Shown here one piece after another: positions 22,346 to 34,447 of a DNA stretch of 45,034 nt. Numbering within the stretch: the stretch's first letter is position 1; each line of letters starts with the position of its first letter. Location of the stretch: the NCBI RefSeq assembly GCF_000485595.1, contig NW_014577636.1:91512-136545 (forward strand). Reading direction: 5' to 3'. The stretch is from Priapulus caudatus (lineage: Eukaryota > Priapulida > Priapulimorpha > Priapulimorphida > Priapulidae). The notes beneath the pieces are model-generated. The model was not told where the DNA came from and did no database searches. It saw nothing but the letters and a program-made list of their open reading frames with translations. The position numbers and the translations under genes are program-made.

Positions 22346-23258
22346 GTAATATATGTTATATATATTTGTAAGGGATGGGAAACCCCACACGCCAGGGAAG
22401 TTATGACAATGCGAGGAACGCAATAGGCGTGTCAGGAGAATGTATGAACAGGGACGGAGAGTCAGCGGGGACGGAGGTCAAGGAGAGTCACGTGATCGAG
22501 ATGGCGCACGTCTAGTGGAGCCCGGTCTGAATCCCGAATCTTGCGCATTGTGAACAGCTGACACTGACAGAGTGATCCTATGACTCAGCGGCCAGTCGGA
22601 CCGATTGTGAGTACACGCACCAGTGCGCACGCGCACCCCCACATATTCTGGTCTTGTAAGTGATAGCTGGTATGTAATTCTCACTCCACCGTTTCGGGAA
22701 GGCGGTTGGTCGAAGATGAGCTAAGATGGGTATCGTTGAACGTAAGGGAAGAACGCGATGCGGCGGGAACACGTTCTCGGGACAGGGAACTCTTGTTGAG
22801 CCGCTTAGAAGGCTGTAGTGTGTAGTAACGCTTTGCTTTCGGTGTGCTACGGAAATCTGTATATGTATAGAGATTGAGTAAACACACAGTGACGTTTACT
22901 TCTTCTGTCTTGTCTTATCTCTATATCAGATCTACTACAGAACCTTTTCTACTAGTAGTGCGACATACATGCTACAATATAGTTTCCCGTAGCCAGTGAC
23001 AGTGAATCTCGTTACACTATGCTGTGCTGACTGACTGCCCATTCGCCGCGAGCAATGGCGATTAACACGGCGCGCTAAACCCGACTTTCGGATAGCGCTA
23101 ATAAATCCTCGAGCCTGGTACATGTTTACAACAGATTGATAACGGCGAGGCGGGTAGCGCAGACGCAGAACAGTAGCATCAGAATCATCAACAGACAGAG
23201 AGATGTAAGAGAGAAGAGAGAGGAAGGAGAGAAGGAGAGAGAGAGAGGAAGAGAGAGA

Positions 23259-23393
<135 letters not shown>

Positions 23394-24251
23394 GTTTGTA
23401 TGCTTCTGATGCTACTGTTTCTGCTGCTGCTGCTACTCCTGCCTCTGCCGTTATCATCTGTATGTAAATCATGTTACCGTCTCGAGATTTATTAGCGCTA
23501 CCAATGTTTGCGGGTTTAGCGGCGCCGTGTTAATTCGTCATTGCTCGCGGCTGCTGGCAGTAGCAGCAGCAGCATAGTGTAACGAGATTTGCATGTCACT
23601 GCTACCGGGAAACTATATTGTAGGCATGTGATGCGCACTACCTTAGTAGAAGGTCTGTAGTAGACTGATATAGAGATAAGACAAGACAAGAAGTAACGTT
23701 CACTGGTGTTTACTCAATCTCTAATACAATACATGAGGTTTCCGTGCACTACCGAAAGCAAGAGCGGTTACTACACACTACACCTTCCTAAGCGGGTGGC
23801 TGGCACAAGAGCCTGTCCCGAGAACGGTGGTTCCCGGTCCGCAATCGCGTTTCTTCCCTTACGTCACAGATCCCATTTAGCTCATCTTCTGACCAACCGG
23901 CCTTCCCGAATACGGTGGAGTGAGAATTACAACCGCTATCTTACAATACCGAATATGGTGGGGGTGCGCGGTGCGCACTTGGCGTGACTCCATGGTCCGA
24001 TTCTGGCCCTGATGTCATAGATCATCTGGTCAGTGTCTAGGCTGTCACAATGCGCAAGGATTCGGGGATTCATGACCGGGCTTCCAGCTAGACGGCGCCA
24101 TCTCGAGTCACGGCTCTCTTTGACCTCCGTCCCGCCGCTGACTCTCCCGTCCCTGTTTCATACATTCTCCTGACACCAGTTGCGTTCTCGCATTGTCATA
24201 ACTTTCCCTGGCGTGTGGGGTTTCGCCCGCTTACAATATATATATATATAT

Positions 24252-24297
24252 ATCAGGAGTTGATGAAGACAAAGGTTTGTCTTCATTAACTCCTGAT
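24252..24297. mobile_element. Miniature fold-back element, copy C
   Basis: The arms are CAGGAGTTGATGAAGACAAA and TTTGTCTTCATTAACTCCTG (20 bases, one mismatch) around two bases, flanked on the left by a TA microsatellite and on the right by ATATAATT. The core is 42 bp. Confidence 0.75.
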
Positions 24298-24393
24298 ATA
24301 ATTGTATCCCGGCGACAAAGTCGGCGGGGATACTATGGTTTCATGTCTCCACAACCGCCGCCGCCGCCGCCGCTCAGTCTGCCGCAGAGAATT

Positions 24394-25314
24394 TCCCTTC
24401 CGCTCTATAACTCGACCCCTAATTGACCTAGCGCTACCAAACTTGGTATACTTACACATCTTGGGGAGAAGGTGAGCAGCGTACCAAAACCAGGTCACTT
24501 CAACCTTTATTTGAACTTTAATTTGACCTTGATCATATTTTTCTTCCGCTCTGTAACTCGGCCCCTAATTGACCTAGTGCTACCAAACTTGGTATACTTA
24601 CACATCTTGGGGAGAAAGTGAGCAGCGTACCAAAACAAGGTTACTGCGACCTTTATTTGACCTTTACTTTGACCTTGATCACATTTCCTTTCCGCTCTCT
24701 AACTCGGCCCCTAATCGACCTAGCGCTACCAAAACCAGGTTACTGCGACCTTTATTTGACCTTTACTTTGACCTTGATCATATTTCCTTTCCGCTCTATA
24801 ACTCGGCCCCTAATTGACCTAGCACTACCAAACTTCGTATACTTACACATCTTGGGGAGAAGGTGTGTCGCGTACCAAAACCAGGTCAGGTACTACGACG
24901 CTTTATGCTGCCTTTACCTTAAACCTGATCATATTCCTTACGCTCTATAACCTCGGCCCCTAATGACCTAGCTCTATACCAAATTGTATACTTTTACAAC
25001 ATCTTGGGGAAAATGCGTGTCGCGTACCAAAACAGGTCACTGTCGGCTTTTTTATTGACCTTGACGACCTTGATCATACTTTCGCGCTTCACATCTATAA
25101 TCGCTCCCTACAATTGACCTACGCGCACGAACTTGGTATACTTACAACATCTTTGGGAGAAGGTGTTCCCGCGTACCGAAACCTAGGTTGCTCGCAAACT
25201 TTATTTGACCCCTTGACGCTTAACCCGTGACCTCATCATATTTCCCCTTCCGCTCTATATATCTCCCCTTAATTGACCTATCGGCAACCAAACTCGTATA
25301 CTTACACACTTGTG
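24394..25314 (+). repeat. ~140-147 bp satellite array, copy C (part clean, part noisy)
   Basis: From 24394 to 24886 the monomers are regular (ACCAAACTT landmarks at 24435 and 24582, 147 bases apart). From 24887 they match the noisy copy A exactly in reverse complement. One monomer is fused across a ~47 bp deletion at about 24728. A clean and a noisy state within one array is better explained by consensus quality than by evolution. Confidence 0.85.
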
Positions 25315-27745
25315 AAGAACACGCGGGGGGGGATCATGTAGATTGGCGACAACTGCCTTTTTCAGTTTATAATATAGTCGGCGTGCGGCGCGCGGTAGTG
25401 TGGTGATACGCGTGTGTGTGTATTTGCGCGGTGTGTGATGTGCGTTCGTTGTGTATGTGCCGTGTGTGTGTAATGTGCCTGTGTGTGTGTGTGTATTGCT
25501 CCGCGTGTCGTGTAGTGTAGCGTCCTGTGTGTGTATGTGCGCGCGTGTTGTATGTGCGTGTGTGTAATGGCGCGCTGTGTGTGTAATGTCGCTCTGTGTG
25601 TTATGTGCGCGCCGTTGTGATGTGCGTGGTGAATGTGCGCTGTGTGTGTGTAAAGTGCGTTCTGTGTGTGATGTGCGCGCGGTGTGTGTATGTCGTGTGG
25701 TGGTATGTGCGGTGTGTCGTTAGTGCTCGTGGTGTATGTGCGCACATGTGTGTGAATGGCGTGTGTGTGTGTATGTGCGCGTGTGTTGAGATACGTTCTT
25801 TGTGTATGGCGCGCGTGTGTGTCAATCTGCCGCGTGTGTTATTGCGGTGTGTGTGTATGGTGCGCGCCGTGTTGTATGTTGTGTATTCGTGTTGTGTGTG
25901 TTATTGCGTGCGTGTGTGTACGCGTGTGTGTGTGTAATGTCGCGTTGTTAAATGTTGTGTTGTTGTGTGTTAGTGCAGCGTGTTGTGTGTATGTTTTGTG
26001 TGTGGGTTATGTGCGCGGTGTGTGTGATGTTGCTGCGCCCGTGTGTATGTGTGATGTATGTGTCGTTGCTGTGTGTGTGTAATTGCGCGTGTGCTGTTTA
26101 TCGCACTGCCACCCGCTATTCCTGATCCCCACCGTGTCAGCGTGAAGATTCACACCCCGTGATAAATGATCAACGACGTTCACCTGTGAATGTATTGCAT
26201 ATTATCAATAGCGGAAGCCGGTAATAAGCTGATTGCGTGCGCGCGTGGCGTACGGCATGCGGCGTCCGCGTCGCGTGCGTGCGTGCATGCTGTGTGCGGG
26301 CGCTTGTGGCGGGAGGATGTAAGCGTGATTATTCACCGGTGCTAATCCGCGACAATTTATTTGTGGCGGTCATCTGTCGACGCCTAATACGTCGCCCAGT
26401 GAATACTAAAGGCGCCGGGTTGATCTACGCACTACTCGCAAACTAGATAGACGGTGCTCAATCTTCTTCTTGTCGTCGCTCGTTCGTCGTCCGCGTCGTC
26501 GTCTTCTTCTACTTCTCTTCTCCTTCTCTGCTCACCTCCCTTTCTTTTTCTCTCATCATAATCGTCATCTTCCTCTTCTTCTACGTATTATCTATATTTA
26601 AGCTTTTCCCATCCTTTTCTTCTTCTTCACTCTTTATCTTCTTCTATCTTTTAAACTCATCACTCATCTTCTTCACACATGTTGTCATCGTCTATTGCTG
26701 ACTCTTACTTCTTTTTGGATTCTCTCATTCTTTGATGTCATATTCCTTTGTCATCGCGTGACGATGTGCTGATACAGATCGAGTCGTTTGTCTCTCGATA
26801 GGAAAAGTAAAACATTCTATTACGCCAATATCTACTTTCAGCGATTTATAGATGACGTGATGAAAAGAAGGAGAGGAAAGAGGGGAGAGGGGGTAGGAGG
26901 GGACTAGAGCTTTGAGAGCAAAATGACAGATAGAGGAAGAACAGGACACGACATACAGCGAGGGGGGAGCGACAGAGATAATTTGAGAGAGGGGGAAGAG
27001 CGAGAGAGAGCGAAGAGAGCGAGACGAGAGAGAAGAGACGAGAAAGAAAGAAAGGGAAGGAGAAAGAACGAGAGGTGAGAGCGAGAGGAGCGGAGAGAGA
27101 GAGAGAGAGAGAGAGAAGAAAGATTGAGAGAGAGAGAGAAACGAGAGTAAATAGGGAAGGGGAAGCAGAGTAATAAGAAAGTATAATTGAGAGGATAGGA
27201 GGACGGAACGATACCCAGATGGCCGAGCGCGTGCTGACGGCAGTTAATAAGTTGCCTCCATTGTAGTTCCCCAAAGGCCGGCTCGGCGTGCGACGAGCTG
27301 GCACGCAACGACAGTGCACAAGCGCAAAATGCACAGGGACTCACGGCACTCACCCCAAAACACGCGCAGCCACACATGCCCGAAAGATAGTGTGGTGTGC
27401 GTGCGTGTGATGCGTAGACTCGACGCTAATCATTATGAATCAGTTAATATATTCATATATAATCATGACTGAGAGCATTACTGGAGTTTCTCTCTTTCTT
27501 CTCTCTCTCTCTCTCCTCTCCCTCCTCTCTCTCCTCTCAGGCCTCTCTCTCTCTCTCTCTCGCTCTCTCTCTCACTCTCGATCTCCCTCTCTCCTCTCTC
27601 ATGGGCTCAGTCTTTCTCTCTCCCTCTCTCATCGCATCTCGTAGGGTCACTTCTCTCGCTTCTCTCTCTCTCTTTCGCTCTCGCTCTCTCTCTCTCGTCC
27701 TCTCGCGGCGCTCAATAATCTCTTCTCTCTCTCTCCGTCTTCTCT

Positions 27746-27789
<44 letters not shown>

Positions 27790-27959
27790 TCTCTCTGTTT
27801 TGGTGTGTGGCCGCGCGTATCAGCGGCGCGCGCGTGTGTGTGGTGGTGTGTGTGTGTTGTGTAGTGTGTGTGTGTGGTGGTGTTGTGTGTGGTTGTGAGA
27901 GAGAGAGAGAGAGAATGTGCTATAAGAGGCGATTCAACGTGAACCACCTTTCATCGAAG

Positions 27960-28840
27960 CTTTTTTTTGCGTGTTTTGTGCAGCGGCAGCTTCTGGCTCT
28001 CCATCGCGCAATGCACGACGCGGAAGCCGTACTGCCGGTTCTCCTGGACGTCGACTCCGCCATGATGCCGCACGTCACAGTAATAGAGGGCCTGTCTACG
28101 CATCACGCAGCTGAACGTGGTCGCGTGAGGTAGACGATACGGAGAGAGGATACGAGAGAGAGTACAAAGAGAGATACAAGAGATACAGAAAGAGAGCAAT
28201 TAGAGTGAGCAAGTGCTGAGAAGTCGCAATACGATCTCTGCATTATTCAATGTCTACTATCTGTTTTGATGGGTCTGCTTGTTGCTGACCGAGTGTTAGT
28301 ACAAGTTGAGCAACTGTCAGAATACAGGTTCAGTTGTAGCTACCATGAATGGCCTACTGGCTATAAAATGTGGTGGAGGGGGGCGAAGGGGAAGTCGGAG
28401 TCAGGTGGATGGATGCGTATCTCAGAGGAGCGGTGGGTGACGCTGGAAGAGGGTATGACGTTGTGGAACGGATATGCACATTTTGTCATTTATAGGAAGT
28501 CGCCGTATACTCGCGATGTTTCGTCCGAGTTCGCCTGATCGGAGTGGTGGAATCTGTCTAAACAGTTTACCTCGGCCCTGAAGTTGTGAAACCAGCCGTC
28601 GGGGTGGGGAACGGCGAGGGTCAGATTGTGGGAGATGGAGGAGGGAAGTATGGGGCGCCGGGGACGCCGACTGGAGCACAGCCGGGCAGGATGTGAGGAC
28701 CGGCCACCCCGGATATGTGGGTAATGTGCTGTGGCCGGCCCGCTCATATATTAAGGCCACACCGTACAGACGCAACGGTATATAAGTGTGTCTCCGTCTC
28801 TTAATTACCTACAAGCCGGCGTTCCTTCTGTCGCTCCATA
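27960..28840 (+). repeat. Dispersed repeat family X, copy C
   Basis: Reverse complement of 3670-4550. In this orientation the TATA-like motif TATATAAGTG lies near 28780, downstream of the open frame, so it cannot be that frame's promoter in the same copy. Confidence 0.55.
28269..28538 (+). CDS. Hypothetical small open frame in repeat X, copy C
   Basis: This is the same 89-codon frame on the plus strand, with the ATG at 28269 and the frame open from about 28209. The corresponding part of the diverged X copy (about 11900-12130) is frameshifted and carries a large deletion, so there is no evidence that the frame is maintained by selection. Confidence 0.22.
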   Translation: MGLLVADRVLVQVEQLSEYRFSCSYHEWPTGYKMWWRGAKGKSESGGWMRISEERWVTLEEGMTLWNGYAHFVIYRKSPYTRDVSSEFA

Positions 28841-30585
28841 TACATATAATTATATAGATTATATAAAATCATATGATACGTGCTGTGTGTGTTGTGTGTT
28901 GCGGGATATATATATAATATATATATAAATTAATAGTATATATACTATTAACTATATATAGTAATATAATAATAATTATATAATAATTAATTATAATACT
29001 ATAAATAAGAGTATTCCGATGTTATAAATCACACCTGTTTGTGTTCTGGTGTATGTTATCCTGTTAATAACTTGGTGGTCATCGCCCTCAACGAAGGAAC
29101 ACCCTAACTATGTACCCTCGGCCCAGACCCTGAACGCCTACCCAGCGTGTGACGCCGACACGTGCGCCCTGCTAGTGTGCAGAGAGAGGGCATAACCGCG
29201 TCTACATGACATAGTAATGAAGCCCTATCCTATCCACTAGCGCTTCCACTGTTGCTGTTGACCTGATTGATTGTTGACTCGTTGGAATGTTAGAAGTTCC
29301 CTCGATTGTTTTACTGCTTAATTAAATTGCCCCGCGTGACCATTTGAATGTGGACACCCCCCGTTGCACTGGGCGTTTATCTGGTCATTATCGCCAGTCA
29401 TGCCAACCCCCCGCCCGCCCTCCCCGTACACCGCGTGACCCGCCCCCCTCTCAGTGCGCTCGATGCGCCGGCTACCCGGTGGTTAGTGGTGAATAGCGAT
29501 GGCGGTGACGCGTGAGTGGGACGGCAGGTGACGGGTGGAGTGGTGATGCGTGACGGTGTAGTGTGGATGGGTGAGTGGTATGCGGAGACGGTACGTCGAC
29601 GGTATGCGGTGCGGTTTAGAGTCAGGGCCAATTCCGTGATGGACAACCAGCGTCTCCCGCCATCCTCGTCACGTCCAACCGGACCACACCGTCCAACCTG
29701 CTCGTGCGTCTACCGCCGCCATCGCATCGATTTTTCCTGGCAGCAACAGTTTAACATAAGTAAAAACGTATATAGCCGAGATTATGCGCAGGAGCGGAAG
29801 GGAATGCCTCCCCGTAAATATTGCCGGGCTTCTGTCCACTCGGCAACGCAGGCCGAGTGTGCTCGGCCCACATTTAAATTATGCCGTGAACAGTCGTACG
29901 TACGCCATCTATAGGCGCGCTGCGTGTACACTTGACATCCCGGTGAACGTGAATTGTTTACGTTTTTCTAACATCTCGGTTCACACGTTGGCCTGGTTTT
30001 AATCAATATGGGTAGTAATAAACTTTTTCGTTTTTTGTTTGGTTACATTGTATAATACTATATATTGAATATAAATATATATTTATTGTAGATTACATAT
30101 AATAAGGGGCCGCGGCGTGCGTGCTGCGTGCGTGCGTGCGTTCGTCGTGCTCCGCTCGTGCGTGCGTCGGCGTGCGGCGTGCCCGCGCGTGCGTACGTGC
30201 GGGCGTGCCGTGCGTGCGAAGCGTGTGCTATAACCAGCCTTATATAACCACCAACGCAGAGTGGCTGAAAACCAGGTCCAGCCAGAGCCACCTAAGCGTA
30301 ACCAGCTGATCACGTGATGCGTTCCTAAACAATCGAAGCTGGCAGACCCACGTGATATTTTCACATTGCGACTAAATGGTTGCAGAACTCGCAGCGAGCC
30401 TATAGAAGAAAAAAACGATGAGCAAACGATGAAAAGCTCCCTTATTACCGACGTAAAGTCCCAGATATTGTGATACGTTATCATATCTATATGAATTCAT
30501 GTGTCGCTATTATATATTTATTGAACGTCGGCGTTGATCGAAATAGAAATGATAAAACTACCAACGCGCTATCGCAGGTTTCACT

Positions 30586-30830
30586 GGCGGGGCCGCGAAA
30601 ATGTTTCTCCCACCGAGAGTCGCGGACCCACCACAGATAGTGTTTGTAAATCATGGTGGTATATAAGAACGGACCTGTGAGTTAAAGTAGTCTTAGCTCT
30701 ACGCGGCGCTTCAGGTGAGGTTACGGTTGCTAATAAATTTTCATTGTTGCTTCGAGTAGTTGAGTGAATGAAGCGCTGATTTGGCTGGGGTCCGAAACTC
30801 TCGTGGAAAAAAAATTTCGCCTGGCGCGGG
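30586..30830. mobile_element. TIR element (MITE-like), copy C
   Basis: Reverse complement of the element at 1680-1924. Left arm about 30586-30635, right arm about 30783-30830. A TATATAAG motif lies in the interior. Confidence 0.6.
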
Positions 30831-32509
30831 CAGCGCGGCGCACGAATGACATGGAATGAGAAGCATTTCGAAAGAGAACCAAATCGCCTATACCGCACCG
30901 GAGAGGTGCACCGCCTGTACACTGACTCAGCGTTTAGAATGAATTCAGGTTCTTGTACCTTTTGTTGCTTATACTGTTTGGTCATAGGTGTCTGTCTTGT
31001 TTCTAACATATTTTTTGTCTATTTTTGCCATCATTTTAAAATATATATACATTCATCACCACGCAGCAGCAGCAATTACCATCAGCAGTAACTACCGAAC
31101 AACACAGCACTCAGACGCCAGCAGCTAGCACCACCACAACCACCACCACCACCACCAACCTCCACAGCAGCAGCCATGCAGCAGCATCGCACAGCCACAA
31201 GCCGCAGCAATACACACCTGCCTATAGCCTGCAGCACGGCCCGTGGCTCAGTACACAGCAGCAGCCACACCAACGCACCAACACCCAGCCACCACGCAGC
31301 ATCAGCAGACACAGTCCCACCCACCACCACCACCGAGACCACCACACCAGCAGCAACCACCACCACCACACCACCTTACACCAGCAGCAGCAGCAGCAAC
31401 ATACAACACAACAGCACAGCAGTAGCAGTAAGCTTCGTCCGGAAATCAGCTACTACCCTATATTATGCTTCACCGACAGTCTGCGATTGCCGCCGTCCAA
31501 TGTCTCCGTGTAATCGCGCTTAATATCAATTGAATGCTGTTTTATTTAATTCGCTCTAGCGCGCTGAGATCGCTTGTCAGATTGCTGTACAGATCGAATT
31601 AAATCGGTCCGAGCGCGGCAAGGAGCGAAATCGAGGGAGAGGAGCGAGGATACAATGAGAGACCCGAGACGAAGGAATCGAGAACGGTCTCAGGAAGCAG
31701 AAAACAATAAGAAAGAAAGACTAGAACAATAGCTCAATAGAGTGAGGAGAAGCAGAAGTGGCCGTTACACTAAGACGTGACGCGACTGAACTAACCAGAC
31801 GGAGGGGGAGAGAGAGGGACGCGAGGGAGGAACGAACCGGATGCGCGGCGGACCGCAGCGGACGCCGTCGCAATGCTACGGTCAGGGCGTCAGCCTGGTT
31901 TTATCCCTCCCACGCCTTCTGAAGGTTCACATCAGTAAACAACACGTTTACTGCAAACAGCTTGAGGCGGGGCCCCTACGTGTAGAAAAGCATCCCATCC
32001 AATCTCCGTGAGTAGAGATCAAAGAGAAGGCATTTCAGAGGAAGACTCTGACATTTTACGAGACTTGAAATTTCTCGGTCGGCTAACTTCGGAAATGTTC
32101 GGCGGATCTAGCCACCAGTCGCCCGTGAGGTGATTTCGCACACCGACGCGACTGCGCATGCGCGAGATCCTATCGCGGCCGCCTCAGACGAGACCGAGTC
32201 CACGTAACTCACACATAAACTCGTCGACGTCGGCATTCGTAAAGTGCGCTCGTCACTTCGGCGAGAAAAAAAAAATCGCGTACGAAGTTCGACAAAACAC
32301 ACGCAAAAATTTTGCTCTTCAGAATCAGCCGTTAGAGATCGTGGTTGTAAGAGCGCCGCACGGAGTTGGGGTGGAGGAGGGGAGGGAAGCGGAGGTAAGC
32401 GGATGGAGAAAGGTGCAATGAGGAGAGGGTTTGGTAAGGGTGGTGAGGGTGTACTGGAGTGAGAAGTCGTGTTGTACAGGCGCGCGGCGTGCAGGGGTGC
32501 GACCTATAA

Positions 32510-32534
32510 NNNNNNNNNNNNNNNNNNNNNNNNN
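32510..32534. other. Assembly gap of 25 N
   Basis: Twenty-five consecutive N separate the end of copy C from the third block. The third block begins with a diverged version of sequence already present at about 30586-32509, so the gap probably hides an unmerged overlap or two haplotypes rather than missing unique sequence. Confidence 1.
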
Positions 32535-32542
32535 GAGATCAT

Positions 32543-32783
32543 GGCGGGCGCGAAATTTTTTTTACCACACGAGAGTTCCGGACCCCACAGATAGGTTTTG
32601 TAATATATGGCCTGCGTATATATAGACGGACTGGTTGTTTATATGTTAGTGTTAGGTTAGGGTTAGGGTTGGGTTAGGGTTGTATAAATTTGCATTGTTG
32701 CTGTCGAGTAGTTGAGTGAATGGAGTGCGCTGAGTATGGTGGGGTCCGGAACTCTCGTGGAAAAAAATATTCGCGTGGCGGGG
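32543..32783. mobile_element. TIR element (MITE-like), independent diverged copy
   Basis: Left arm 32543-32590 and right arm 32738-32783 share GAGAGTTCCGGACCCCAC in inverted orientation and match each other better than in the other copies. The interior is shorter and carries a TTAGGG-like run at 32651-32682 where the other copies have unrelated sequence. The element lies directly beside the gap, so its left flank is almost absent. Confidence 0.6.
32651..32682 (+). repeat. TTAGGG-like short run
   Basis: Five imperfect units of TTAGG and TTAGGG with one GTTGGG, inside a TIR element. The other element copies have GAGGTTACGG there, so the run may have arisen locally. Too short for a telomere. 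Confidence 0.7.
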
Positions 32784-33004
32784 ACACCGCTAGGGCAAGG
32801 GGGGGAGAATGTACTGATGGAAATGAGAATCATTGTCGAAATGGCAGATTCCAAGATGGCCTATACAGACGGGTTGCAGCCCCTGTTACACTGACGTCAG
32901 CGTGTTTAGAATGAACAGTTGCTGTACTTTTGCCTGATACGTTGGGCACTTGTTCTTGAACAGTATGTTTTGCTATTCATATTTTAAAGTATTTATACAT
33001 GCAT

Positions 33005-33380
33005 CAGCCAGCGGCAGCAGCAGCATTACCATCAGCAGTACTAGCCGAAGCAGCAACAGCAGCAGCAGTAGTAGGCAGGCGAGCAGCACCACCACAACCA
33101 CCACCCCACACCACCCACCACCCGCACTGCGCACAGCAGAGCAGCAAGCAGCAGCAGCAGCAGCAGCCCGCAGCAGTAGCAGCAGTGCAGTAGCATCAGC
33201 AGCAGTAGCAGCAGCAGCAGCAGCACCACCACCAACACCACCACCACCAGCAGCAGCAGCAGCAGCAGCAGCACCACCACCACCACCACCACCACCAGCA
33301 GCAGCAGCAGCAGCACCACCACCACCACCACCACCAGCAGCAGCAGCAGCAACAACAACAACAGCAGCAGCAGTAGCTGT
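33005..33380. repeat. CAG/CAC trinucleotide block, diverged copy
   Basis: This is the third-block counterpart of the trinucleotide block at 31053-31427, flanked by the same CCGGAAATCAGCTACTAC sequence on its right. It has much longer uninterrupted CAG and CAC runs, so the repeat differs in length and purity between copies. Long open frames here (for example 32950-33462) are Ala, Pro or Leu homopolymers and are not evidence of a gene. Confidence 0.85.
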
Positions 33381-34275
33381 AGCTGTCGTCCGGAAATCAG
33401 CTACTACTCTCTATATAGGCTTGCACGGACAGTCTGCGATTGCCGCCCAATGTCCCGTGTAATCGCGCTTAATCGATCAATTGATGCTGTTTTATTTTTT
33501 TAATTCGCCCGCGCTGAGATGTTCAGATTTGTGTAAGTATCTGAATTTAATGTCCGGAGGCGGTGCAAGGAGGAAATGAGGGAGAGAGGGAGGGGATACC
33601 ATGAGAGGACTGAGAGGAAGGAATGAGACGGTTCAGGGAGTCAGAGAGAAAGAAAGAAAGAAAGATAGATAGATAGCTAGATAGAGAGAGGGAGAGAGAA
33701 GGTGGGCCGTACATAGAGTAAGCGAGTGAATAAAAGATGGAGGGGGAGAGGAGGGAGGGAGGGAGGAAGAAGGAAGGGCGGGGAGGGAGGAAGAAGGAAG
33801 GGCGGGGAGGGAGGGACGGTGCAAGTGTATTTGTTCAGGGGCGTTAGTCCATGTTGTTTATCCTCCAGCTTCTGAAGGGTTCACTCTAGTAACAAACGTT
33901 TACTGAACATTTGTGAGGCGGGGGCCGCCTACGTGAGAAAAGGCAGGCCCATCCAATCTCTGTGAGTAGGATGATCAAAGAGGAGGCATTTTAGAGGAGA
34001 CGACATTTTCATCGAGACTTTGCAATTTTCTCGGTCGGTAATCTTCGGAAATGTTCGGGGATTAGGCACGCAGTCGGCCGTGAGGTGGTTTCGACCGACG
34101 CGACTGCGCATGCGTGATCTTCGCGCCGCTCGCAGACGAGACGCGAGGTCACGTAATTTCAATAACTCGTCGACGTCGGCAGTTTCGTAAGTGCGCTTCG
34201 TCACTTCGGCGAGAGAAAAAAAAATCCGTACGAGTTCGACAAACACACGGCGGAAAATGTTGCCTCAGACAGAGT
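33381..34275. other. Diverged counterpart of 31430-32470, no gene seen
   Basis: Same order of landmarks as copy C: CCGGAAATCAGCTACTAC, GATTGCCGCC, a GAGA stretch expanded with GAAA, GATA and GGGAGG units (33590-33810), GTTTACT, CCATCCAATCTC, GCGACTGCGCATGCG and CGTCGACGTCGGCA. Divergence includes many indels. Confidence 0.75.
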
Positions 34276-34447
34276 GAGAAGTCGTGTTGTCACAGCGCGC
34301 GCAGGAGGGGTGGGAGCGAGGGGAGGGGGAGGGTGAAGGGAGGGAAGGGTGGATGGAGAGAAGGTGAATGAGGAGAGGGTTTGGTGAGGGTGGTAAGGGA
34401 GTGAGAAGTCGTGTTGTGACAGCGCGCGCGGGAGGGGTGGGACGTAT
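34276..34447. repeat. 127-143 bp repeat unit, first cluster
   Basis: The core GAGAAGTCGTGTTGTGACAG followed by GCGCGCG and GGAGGGGTGGGA starts at 34276 and again at 34403 (127 bases apart), with G/A-rich filler between. A related core ends copy C at 32461-32509. Confidence 0.8.

Noticed and set aside
28539-28600. TGA recoding (read-through) after the small frame in X
   Set aside because: The continuation looks protein-like for 16 codons, but a decayed frame or consensus error explains it without recoding, and no structural element supporting read-through was recognised.
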